NCBI GenBank assembly: GCA_013154075.1
Contig: JAADDG010000004.1
Span: 1-22,068, forward strand
From: Campylobacterota bacterium
GTDB lineage: Bacteria; Campylobacterota; Campylobacteria; Campylobacterales; JAADDG01
Direction: 5' to 3'
DNA: 22,068 nucleotides
Made by a program: the position numbers and the translations under genes. Within the stretch, counting starts at the first letter, position 1, and each line of letters opens with the position of its first letter. This document shows positions 14,120-20,731 of the stretch, in pieces. The notes beneath the pieces are model-generated. The model made no database searches. It was given only the letters and a program-made list of their open reading frames with translations, and had not been told where the DNA came from.

Positions 14120-15268
14120 ATGAAAAAAGCTATATTGATAATAGTTTTAATACTATCTTTTTTGGACGCCGCATTTTTGGAAAAAGTAAAATGGAAAAAA
14201 GATCAAACCCTTCTTGGATTTCTGCAAGAGAACAACATCTCCACATCTCTTTACTACACGTTGGATAAGGAAGATAAAGAGCTTGCCTCCGAGATTAGGG
14301 AGGGAACTACGATAGAAATTTTAAGAGACGAGTATACCGGAGAGATAGAGCAGATTTTGATTCCCGTAACCGAAGAGCTTCAGATTCATATCCACAAAAA
14401 CGCCAATAAAAAATTCGCTTTCGAAATGATTCCCATAAAATATGAAAAAAGAAAAAACACTTTAAGAATAGATCTAACAAAATCCATCTATCAAGATATC
14501 GTGGATAAAACCAAAAGTCACGCTTTGGCAAAAGAGTTTTTGGACGCTTTCAAAAAGAGAATTGATTTCAAAAAACTTAAAAAAGGCGACAAAGTAGTAA
14601 TCATATACGAGCAAAAATATAGAGTGGGGGAGAGATTCGGACTTCCCGTCATAAAAGCTGCGATGGTGGAGCATAGGGGAAAAGAGTATTTTTCGTTTTT
14701 AGCGCCTGACGGTAAATATTATGATGAAAAAGGAAAGATGAGGATAGGGGACTCTTTCATAGTTCCGTGCAGATACAAAAGAATATCTTCAAGGTTTACG
14801 AGAAAAAGATGGCATCCCATTTTACATAGATATAGAGCTCATCTCGGTATAGATTACGCCGCTCCAAGAGGCACACCGGTAAAAGCCGCTTACAGCGGAA
14901 GAGTGATTTTTAGAGGAAGAAAGGGAGGATACGGAAACGTAATAGAGATAGCCCATCCAAACGGATACAAAACTCTATACGCTCATCTATCCGGCTTTAA
15001 AAGAGGCCTAAAAAGAAATCAAAGAGTTAAAAAGGGACAAATTATAGGATATGTGGGAAGTACCGGAATAAGTACGGGGCCTCATTTGCATTTCGGATTA
15101 TATTTCAACAACAGACCTATAAATCCGGCGAGGAAAATAGTGATAGCCAACAAAATAGAGACGAAGAAGAGAAGAGAATTTTTGAAATTGGTTAAAATTT
15201 ACAAAAACGAGATAAAAAAAGCTCTCCAAAGAGAGGTTATAGCTCTAAACGACTATCAATCCGAGTAA
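14120..15268 (+). CDS. M23 peptidoglycan endopeptidase, Csd3/Pgp3-like
   Basis: The protein has 382 residues with an N-terminal signal or anchor segment (MKKAILIIVLILSFLDAAF). The N-terminal domains (about residues 20-200) include a LysM-like/OapA-like start (LGFLQENNIS) and KLKKGDKVVIIYEQKY. The C-terminal LytM (peptidase M23) domain has the zinc motif H241-x3-D245 (HLGIDYAAPRGTPV), H289 (YAHLSG) and H322-x-H324 (HLHFGLYFN), so all expected metal and catalytic residues are present. Family members cut peptide crosslinks in periplasmic peptidoglycan. The Campylobacterota relatives Csd3 (H. pylori) and Pgp3 (C. jejuni) shape helical cells, and the architecture fits them, but helical shape is inference. 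The GAGGA ribosome binding site precedes the ATG. mgtE follows after 48 bp. Confidence 0.92.
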   Translation: MKKAILIIVLILSFLDAAFLEKVKWKKDQTLLGFLQENNISTSLYYTLDKEDKELASEIREGTTIEILRDEYTGEIEQILIPVTEELQIHIHKNANKKFAFEMIPIKYEKRKNTLRIDLTKSIYQDIVDKTKSHALAKEFLDAFKKRIDFKKLKKGDKVVIIYEQKYRVGERFGLPVIKAAMVEHRGKEYFSFLAPDGKYYDEKGKMRIGDSFIVPCRYKRISSRFTRKRWHPILHRYRAHLGIDYAAPRGTPVKAAYSGRVIFRGRKGGYGNVIEIAHPNGYKTLYAHLSGFKRGLKRNQRVKKGQIIGYVGSTGISTGPHLHFGLYFNNRPINPARKIVIANKIETKKRREFLKLVKIYKNEIKKALQREVIALNDYQSE

Positions 15269-15273
15269 AATTT

Positions 15274-15310
15274 TGTTATACTTCTCCCTTTTAAAATTTC
15301 GTAAGGGAGG
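15274..15310 (+). promoter_or_regulatory. mgtE leader: extended -10 and hairpin masking the ribosome binding site
   Basis: TGtTATACT at 15274-15282 is an extended -10 element, with a predicted start at about 15289. CTCCCTT (15284-15290) pairs perfectly with AAGGGAG (15303-15309), which includes the core of the strong mgtE Shine-Dalgarno sequence. In transcripts coming from the M23 gene upstream the binding site can be closed. In transcripts starting at the local promoter most of the masking arm would be missing. The bases are read directly; the regulatory reading is inference. Confidence 0.55.
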
Positions 15311-15316
15311 TGTGGA

Positions 15317-16684
15317 ATGAGCGATAAGATAGTCAACGAATTGGAGATTTTGGATAATTTTATAAGTGATGCCTCTTCGATTTCCATCCATCCCTCTGAT
15401 ATAGCGAAAATCCTAAAAAATCTCAAAGAGGAAGACGAAGAGAAGTTTTTCTATTATCTTGAGAATCTTCCCGATGAAATTTTGGGCGACGTTCTTTTGG
15501 AGTTGCCTGAAAATTACCTTAAAGAGACGATAGAAAAACTTCCCTCGAGTCGTTTAGCTCAAGCCATAAAGGAGCTTGAGAGCGATGATGCTACCGATCT
15601 TATCCAAGATATCGAGGATGTAGACGAAAGCAAGGCTCAAAGAGTCTTTTCGGAGCTTGACGAAGAGGAGAGAGAGGAGATAAAAAAGTTAAGCTCCTAT
15701 GAGGATGATGAAGCCGGAGCTTATATGCAAACGGAGCTCTTTACGGCAAAGCTTAACGAGAAGATCTCCGATGCCATCAATAGACTAAAGAGGTTGAAAG
15801 AGGAGGGGAAACTCGAAAATATCCATCAAGTCTATCTTGTAGACGAGTTTGGAAGACTTCTAACTACGATATCTTTGGAAGATTTGATAGTTTTCGATTT
15901 CGATAAGAGCTTCAAAGAGGTTTTGGGAGATCATATTCAAGACTCTCAGCTAAGATACGCCAAAGATACCGACAAGATAGAAGATGTGCTTCATATGTTC
16001 GAAGAGTACGATCTGTCTGCTTTGCCCGTTGTCGATAAAGACGGCAAGCTTGTGGGAAGAATTACTTCGGACGATATTTACGATCTGATAGAAGAGAGCG
16101 CGACCGAGCAGATCTATAACTTAGCCGGAGTTAGCGATGAGGCCGAACATGAAGACAATATCCTAAAGACGGGTAAAAATAGAGCTATTTGGCTTTTTAT
16201 AAATCTGGGAACGGCGATTTTGGCCTCTTTGGTTATAGGAATTTTTGAGGGGACTATTCAAAAGTATGTAGCTTTGGCCGTTTTGATGCCTATAGTGGCC
16301 TCTATGGGAGGAAATGCGGGTACTCAGACCCTAACGGTTGTGGTAAGGCAGTTGGCTCTTGGGGAGATAGATAAGCAAAACGCCAAAAAGGCTTTGAAAA
16401 AGGAGATAATCATAGCTTTGGTAAACGGAATTTTGTTTGCGTTTGTTATGGCCTTGATAGCTTTTATATGGTTTAAAGACGTAAAACTCGGATACGTTAT
16501 AGCTTTGGCTATGGTTATTAATCTATTGGCTGCGGGATTTTTCGGAGCTTTGATTCCTTTGATTTTGAAGAAACTAAATATCGATCCGGCGGTAGGAAGC
16601 ACCGTACTTCTTACCACCGTAACCGACGTAGTGGGATTTTTCGCGTTTTTGGGACTTGCAAAACTGCTTTTATTAAATAATTAG
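15317..16684 (+). CDS. mgtE: Magnesium transporter MgtE
   Basis: The protein has 455 residues, the usual MgtE length. The acidic N-terminal superhelical domain spans about residues 20-130 (motifs such as LEELPENYLKE and LESDDATDLIQDIE). A tandem CBS pair follows (about 135-255, with LPVVDKDGKLVGRITSDDI). Five membrane helices come from about residue 280, with the pore signature MPIVASMGGNAGTQTLTVVVRQ. MgtE is a Mg2+-selective, Mg2+-gated channel of the inner membrane; the N and CBS domains sense cytoplasmic Mg2+. AGGGAGGT at 15304-15311 is a near-perfect Shine-Dalgarno sequence before ATG 15317, but it can be masked by an upstream hairpin. The 3' end overlaps the convergent FUN14 gene by 4 bp. 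Confidence 0.97.
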   Translation: MSDKIVNELEILDNFISDASSISIHPSDIAKILKNLKEEDEEKFFYYLENLPDEILGDVLLELPENYLKETIEKLPSSRLAQAIKELESDDATDLIQDIEDVDESKAQRVFSELDEEEREEIKKLSSYEDDEAGAYMQTELFTAKLNEKISDAINRLKRLKEEGKLENIHQVYLVDEFGRLLTTISLEDLIVFDFDKSFKEVLGDHIQDSQLRYAKDTDKIEDVLHMFEEYDLSALPVVDKDGKLVGRITSDDIYDLIEESATEQIYNLAGVSDEAEHEDNILKTGKNRAIWLFINLGTAILASLVIGIFEGTIQKYVALAVLMPIVASMGGNAGTQTLTVVVRQLALGEIDKQNAKKALKKEIIIALVNGILFAFVMALIAFIWFKDVKLGYVIALAMVINLLAAGFFGALIPLILKKLNIDPAVGSTVLLTTVTDVVGFFAFLGLAKLLLLNN

Positions 16685-16989
16685 CCCATTTTCAATCCCG
16701 CAACGAAACCGAGAGCGGCACTTGCCCCTCCCGCGCTAAAGGCAAGAAGCCTCTCTTTTACCATACCGGCTACTCCTTTAGCCGCCTCTATTCCTCCGTT
16801 TACGGTATCTTGCAATACTTCTTCATTTAAAGTAACGATTCCAAGCTGTTCGGCACCGAATATTACCAAAATGGTGGCTCCTATAACGAAAAGAGCTATT
16901 TTTAAACTTTTTTTCAAAAAAAATCCTACGGCTAAACCTACTATAAATCCCCATCCCATTTCTGTATATGGAATGTTTAAAGCTTCCAT
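16681..16989 (-). CDS. FUN14-family small membrane protein
   Basis: The 102-residue protein has two to three hydrophobic segments (about 13-26, 31-46 and 83-100). The FUN14 family pattern is visible in the start (GWGFIVGLAVGFFLKKSLKIALFVIG) and in the Gly/Ala-rich C-terminal helix (AGGASAALGFVAGLKMG). Bacterial members are uncharacterised inner-membrane proteins; the eukaryotic namesake is a mitochondrial outer-membrane protein, but no function can be transferred. The ATG at 16989 has AAGG seven nt upstream. It is convergent with mgtE (4-bp overlap) and divergent from the TPR gene. No terminator hairpin separates it from mgtE. Confidence 0.82.
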   Translation of the reverse strand: MEALNIPYTEMGWGFIVGLAVGFFLKKSLKIALFVIGATILVIFGAEQLGIVTLNEEVLQDTVNGGIEAAKGVAGMVKERLLAFSAGGASAALGFVAGLKMG

Positions 16990-17070
16990 ATCAATACCTT
17001 TAATATTTATTTTTTATATATTATTAAGTTACCAAAAGAATGCTTATTTTAAGTTAAAAATAGTAAAGTA

Positions 17071-17079
17071 TGATAAAAT
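17071..17079 (+). promoter_or_regulatory. Extended -10 promoter of the TPR gene
   Basis: TGaTAAAAT is an extended -10 in the 117-bp AT-rich gap between the FUN14 gene and the TPR gene, with a predicted start near 17086 and a leader of about 20 nt. AGGAG at 17097-17101 is the ribosome binding site, 5 nt before ATG 17107. AT-rich periodic sequence lies upstream and there is no clear -35. The leftward FUN14 promoter must lie in the same gap, but I cannot place it with confidence. Confidence 0.55.
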
Positions 17080-17106
17080 TATGACTTAAATTTTTTAGGA
17101 GATAAT

Positions 17107-18447
17107 ATGGTTGCTAACGAAGATATAAAACAGCTTGAAGAAACTTTCAATAGCGGCAAAATAGAAGAGGCCGAAAAAAGAGCAAAAGAGCTTTTAAAAG
17201 AGCATGAAGATGACGCGAGACTCTACTATCTTCTTGGAAACGCTCAAGTTATAAAGAATGATCTAAAAAACGCAAAAGAGAATCTTTTAAAATCCGTTTC
17301 ACTAAACTCCAACATTCCCGGAGCTTTGAATCTTCTTGGAAGTCTTTTTTATAGTGAGGGGGATTTTAAAAAAGCTATAGGATATTTTGTAAAATCCGCT
17401 TCTTTGAATCCTAATGACGATAAGGTTTATTATAATCTCGGGGTGTGTCATCAAGAGATCGGAGATTATGAGAAGGCTTTGAAATTTTATCAAAAAGCGG
17501 TGCAAATCAATCCAAAAGACGTAAAGAGTTACTACAACGCCTCTTTGATCTTTTTGAGAAAAGGGGATTACGAGCAGGGATTCGATCTGTATAGACTTAG
17601 ATATCACGCCGACGTTCCCAATCGTCCCACCTCTCTTTTGGTACCGAACGTTCCTATCCCTAAACTTGAGGGTTTTGAGGATAAAAGAGTATTGATATAT
17701 GACGAGCAGGGATTGGATAAAACGATAGATTTCATTAGATTTATGCCCCTTTTGAAAGAGAAGATAGGTGAGATAGTTCTAAGAGTACCGGAACCTCTTC
17801 AAAAACTTCTATCTTTCAACTATCCCGATATAACTTTCTCTTTTACTTTGGATCCGAATGAAGAGATGGAGTTTGACGGACACTTTCCTTTGCTTGATGC
17901 GGGATATCTTTTGAAAATCAATAAGCTTAATATTCCTTTTAAAGAGGGATATTTGAAAGTTGATAAAGAGGATGTAGAGAGATTTAAAAAAGAGCATAAC
18001 ATAAAAGATAGCGGCAAAAATATAGGAATTATTTGGAAAGAAGAGAGCGATTTCTCTCCTAAAACGACTCTTTTGCAAGCTTTAATAGAGGAGCTTAAAG
18101 GGGAAGGTATTAATCTATACTCTTTGCAAGAGAATCTCTCTTTGGAAGAGAAAGAGATTTTGGAAAAAGAGGGAGTTGAATCTATAGGGGAGGATTTGGA
18201 AGATTATTACGATAAAGCTTCGATGATAGCCAATATGGATAGAGTTGTGGGAGTGGATACTCCTTTGACAAGACTTTCCGGAGCTATGGGTAAGAAAACG
18301 GCTCTTTTATTAGGAAAGAAAAACGACTGGATCTGGGGAGAGAAGGATAAAAGAAGCGCTTGGTACGATTCTATCTCCATATATAAACTTTATGACGACA
18401 ACTACAAAAAAACGCTTAAGAAAATAGCTAAAAATATCAAAATCTAA
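17107..18447 (+). CDS. TPR protein with C-terminal glycosyltransferase-like (GT-B) domain
   Basis: The protein has 446 residues without a signal peptide. The first 160 residues hold four to five tetratricopeptide repeats (LYYLLGNAQVIKNDLKNAKE; PGALNLLGSLFYSEGDFKKA; VYYNLGVCHQEIGDYEKALK; SYYNASLIFLRKGDYEQG). The rest (about 190-446) resembles the sugar-nucleotide-binding half of heptosyltransferase/O-GlcNAc-transferase-like proteins found fused to bacterial TPRs. The sign is near the end: RVVGVDTPLTRLSGAMGKKTALLLGKKNDWIWG followed by SAWYDSISIYKL, compared with the usual VDTAVAHLAGA(M/L)GK...W...SPWYP. The His of the AHLAGA motif is replaced by Arg, so catalysis is uncertain. It stands alone as a transcription unit. 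Target and sugar donor are unknown. Confidence 0.82.
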   Translation: MVANEDIKQLEETFNSGKIEEAEKRAKELLKEHEDDARLYYLLGNAQVIKNDLKNAKENLLKSVSLNSNIPGALNLLGSLFYSEGDFKKAIGYFVKSASLNPNDDKVYYNLGVCHQEIGDYEKALKFYQKAVQINPKDVKSYYNASLIFLRKGDYEQGFDLYRLRYHADVPNRPTSLLVPNVPIPKLEGFEDKRVLIYDEQGLDKTIDFIRFMPLLKEKIGEIVLRVPEPLQKLLSFNYPDITFSFTLDPNEEMEFDGHFPLLDAGYLLKINKLNIPFKEGYLKVDKEDVERFKKEHNIKDSGKNIGIIWKEESDFSPKTTLLQALIEELKGEGINLYSLQENLSLEEKEILEKEGVESIGEDLEDYYDKASMIANMDRVVGVDTPLTRLSGAMGKKTALLLGKKNDWIWGEKDKRSAWYDSISIYKLYDDNYKKTLKKIAKNIKI

Positions 18448-18452
18448 ATTCC

Positions 18453-18487
18453 GACTCTTATTCACGGGTGCTTTCGGCACTCCGTGA
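18453..18487. repeat. Degenerate copy of the repeat hairpin seen after priA
   Basis: ACTCTTATTCAC with the following hairpin at 18462-18487 resembles ACTCTCATTCAC and the 7109-7132 hairpin in the element after priA, with roughly 27 of 34 positions the same by eye. The hairpin is TCACGG/CCGTGA outside, a bulged T, then GTGC/GCAC around a 5-nt loop. The terminal inverted repeats of the first element are not present here, so this is a partial or decayed copy. It marks the left side of the DUF4214-bioA region. No T-run follows, so it is not a standard terminator. Confidence 0.5.
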
Positions 18488-18520
18488 CAAAAGAAGCGAC
18501 CTTAAGAACCGTCATCATTT

Positions 18521-18549
18521 AACGATCGTTTAATCTTTGTGTTTATAAT
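18521..18549 (+). promoter_or_regulatory. Candidate promoter of the DUF4214-bioA unit
   Basis: TATAAT at 18544-18549 is a consensus -10, with a predicted start near 18556. A perfect 10-bp palindrome, AACGATCGTT (18521-18530), lies where the -35 region would be and could be a regulator site. There is no consensus -35. AAGGA at 18570-18574 is the ribosome binding site of the gene at 18582. Confidence 0.5.
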
Positions 18550-18581
18550 TTAAGTTTGAATTACAAACAAAGGAAAAAATT

Positions 18582-19409
18582 ATGAAGAAAAGTTTAATAT
18601 TTTTATTAATTTTACTATCCGCCTCTTATGCGGAGAGAGAACCGAACGATACTTGCTTAGAGTCGGAGCCTATGATTTTATTGGACGGTGCCGATTCCAA
18701 AATAAGCGATCAAATGGTGGGATCCATAGTCTCTACCAAATATGATACGGTAAATAACAAACCCGATTACGATAAAGACTACTACCATTTTACTCCTAAA
18801 GTATCGGGAGAGGTGGAGGTATCTTTTGTCGGAAGCGGAAATATGTATTTTTGGATCGGAACCAAAGGGTGCGATAAGGGTTGGAATATAAGTAGGGAGT
18901 TTTCAAGAAGCGTAACTAAAATCTTTCACGTAGAAGCCAATCAGAGAGTGCAATTAAGGCCTATGTGCAGGTGGCAAAGGGATTATACGATAAACGTAAC
19001 TTTCACACCCGATAAGCAGCAGCCGGACGTATCGGGAAATACTTTGGAAGATTTCGTAAAGAGAATGTATACCACCGCTTTGAAAAGAGAGCCGGAAGAG
19101 GGCGGATTTAATTATTGGACCGGTGTTCTTAGAAACGGAGATACCACGGCTGTGGATATGGCCAAATTTTTCTTCGATTCACCGGAATTTAAATCGTTCA
19201 ACCTCTCAAACGAGGAGTTTCTAAATAGAGTTTATGCCACTATAATGAATAGAAAACCCGATCAAGAGGGGTATGAGTATTGGCTAAACAAACTAAATAG
19301 CGGTGAAGTTACAAGAAGCGAAGTTGTGGCTATGTTTGTGGATGCTCCGGAATTTAAAAAGCTTGCCGAGCAATATGGCATAAAAGCAAATAACCTTCCT
19401 CCGCACTAA
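18582..19409 (+). CDS. Secreted protein with PPC-like domain and two DUF4214 repeats
   Basis: The protein has 275 residues with a clear signal peptide (MKKSLIFLLILLSASYA, cleavage before EREPND). Residues 18-143 look like a bacterial pre-peptidase C-terminal (PPC-like) beta-sandwich: EPNDTCLES opening, DKDYYHFTPKVSGEVEVSF, and two cysteines later in the domain (C97, C129). Two DUF4214 repeats follow at about 153-204 and 209-259, each with F-hxRhY, RxPxxxGxxYW, and an S/A-P-E-F-K end. DUF4214 is common in large exported and S-layer-like proteins; its molecular role is poorly known. bioA starts 2 nt after the stop. The protein is probably extracellular or on the cell surface. The function is unknown. 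Confidence 0.85.
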   Translation: MKKSLIFLLILLSASYAEREPNDTCLESEPMILLDGADSKISDQMVGSIVSTKYDTVNNKPDYDKDYYHFTPKVSGEVEVSFVGSGNMYFWIGTKGCDKGWNISREFSRSVTKIFHVEANQRVQLRPMCRWQRDYTINVTFTPDKQQPDVSGNTLEDFVKRMYTTALKREPEEGGFNYWTGVLRNGDTTAVDMAKFFFDSPEFKSFNLSNEEFLNRVYATIMNRKPDQEGYEYWLNKLNSGEVTRSEVVAMFVDAPEFKKLAEQYGIKANNLPPH

Positions 19410-19411
19410 AA

Positions 19412-20710
19412 ATGAATAACGAAGATTTTATAAGAAGGGATCTAAAACATATTTGGCATCCTTGCACTCAAATGAAAGATCACGAATCTTTGCCTCTTAT
19501 TCCCATAAAAAGAGGCAAGGGTGTCTATCTGTACGATTATGAGGGCAACTCTTATATAGATGCCATAAGCTCTTGGTGGGTTAATCTTTTCGGACATTCA
19601 AACGCGTATATAAATTCCAAGATAAAAGAGCAGCTTGAGGAGTTGGAGCATGTGATTTTTGCGGGATTTACGCATGAACCGATAGTGAAACTTAGCGAAA
19701 GGCTCGTAAAGATCGCTCCGAAAAATCTAAATAAATGCTTCTTTGCCGACAACGGATCGTCAGCCGTAGAAGTGGCTATAAAGATGAGTTTTCATTATCA
19801 TAAGAATAGGGGAGAGATAAAACCTTATTTTCTTTCTCTAACCAACTCCTATCACGGGGAGACTCTCGGGGCATTGGCCGTCGGAGACGTGGGACTTTAT
19901 AAAGATACTTATAAAGAGATTTTGATAAAGACTCTTCAAACGCCCGTTCCAAAAGATGAAAGCATAGAGAGCGCAAAGGAGGCTTTGAAGGATTTTGAAA
20001 AAATCGTAGAGAGATATAGAGGTGAAATTTCGGCTTTCATTTTCGAGCCACTTGTGCAGTGTGCGGGATATATGCATATGTATCATCCCTACTTTTTGAA
20101 AGAGGCGGCCAAAATATGCAAAAAAGAAGGTATCCACCTGATAGCGGATGAAATAGCGGTTGGATTTGGCAGAACCGGAGAGATGTTTGCTTGTGACACA
20201 GCCGAAATTTCTCCCGATTTTATGGCGCTTTCCAAAGGGCTTACGGGAGGGTATCTGCCTCTTTCGGTGGTTATGACTACGGATGAGGTTTACAGTGCTT
20301 TTTATTGCGACTATTTGGAGATGAAAGCGTTTTTGCACTCTCACAGCTACACCGGCAATCCTTTGGCCTGCACCGCGGCAAACGCCGTTTTGGATATTTT
20401 CGAGAAAGAGAATGTTTTAGAAAAAAATAGAGAAAAAATCGATTATATTCATCAAAAATTGCAACAGTTTAAAGACTTGCCAAATGTAAAAGAGATTAGA
20501 CAAAGAGGAATGATAGCGGCTGTTGAGCTTAAAGGGTATGATTTTAAAGAGAGAGTTAATTTAAAAATTTTCAAATACGCCACTAAAAACGAAGTTTTGC
20601 TAAGACCTCTTGGAAATGTAGTCTATTTTATGCCTCCGTACGTTATAACAAATAGTGAAATAGATAAGATGATGAAAGTAGCTTACAAGGCTTGCGAATC
20701 TCTTTTGTAA
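19412..20710 (+). CDS. bioA: Adenosylmethionine-8-amino-7-oxononanoate aminotransferase (BioA)
   Basis: The protein has 432 residues, matching the family. It is the PLP enzyme of biotin synthesis that converts KAPA to DAPA, normally with S-adenosylmethionine as amino donor. The start DLKHIWHPCTQMKDHESLPLIPIKRGKG is diagnostic. Also visible are DAISSWWVNLFGH, NGSSAVEVAIKMSFHYH, the cofactor segment IADEIAVGFGRTGEMFAC, and the PLP lysine K275 in ALSKGLTGGYLPL (E. coli K274). No other bio gene is in the window. It begins 2 nt after a secreted DUF4214 protein gene with no own promoter or strong ribosome binding site, so it is probably co-translated with it, an odd pairing. It ends at a bidirectional terminator. 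Confidence 0.97.
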   Translation: MNNEDFIRRDLKHIWHPCTQMKDHESLPLIPIKRGKGVYLYDYEGNSYIDAISSWWVNLFGHSNAYINSKIKEQLEELEHVIFAGFTHEPIVKLSERLVKIAPKNLNKCFFADNGSSAVEVAIKMSFHYHKNRGEIKPYFLSLTNSYHGETLGALAVGDVGLYKDTYKEILIKTLQTPVPKDESIESAKEALKDFEKIVERYRGEISAFIFEPLVQCAGYMHMYHPYFLKEAAKICKKEGIHLIADEIAVGFGRTGEMFACDTAEISPDFMALSKGLTGGYLPLSVVMTTDEVYSAFYCDYLEMKAFLHSHSYTGNPLACTAANAVLDIFEKENVLEKNREKIDYIHQKLQQFKDLPNVKEIRQRGMIAAVELKGYDFKERVNLKIFKYATKNEVLLRPLGNVVYFMPPYVITNSEIDKMMKVAYKACESLL

Positions 20711-20730
20711 GAAGGGGAGAGCCCCTTCTT
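20709..20730. terminator. Bidirectional terminator between bioA and the DUF4214/YD gene
   Basis: AAGAAGGGG (20709-20717) pairs perfectly with CCCCTTCTT (20722-20730) around a 4-nt loop, for a 9-bp stem. It overlaps the last bases of the bioA stop codon and ends one base before the stop of the convergent gene. The A/T ends of the stem provide partial T-runs on both strands. Confidence 0.8.
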
Positions 20731-20731
20731 G

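Noticed and set aside
18462..18487. Terminator after the TPR gene.
   Set aside because: The hairpin is good but no T-run follows (CAAAAGAAG); it is better explained as a copy of the repeat hairpin near 7109.
19838..20344. 168-codon open frame opposite bioA.
   Set aside because: It lies antisense to the conserved BioA core including the PLP lysine region, and its translation is rich in Arg/His/Ser without domain character.
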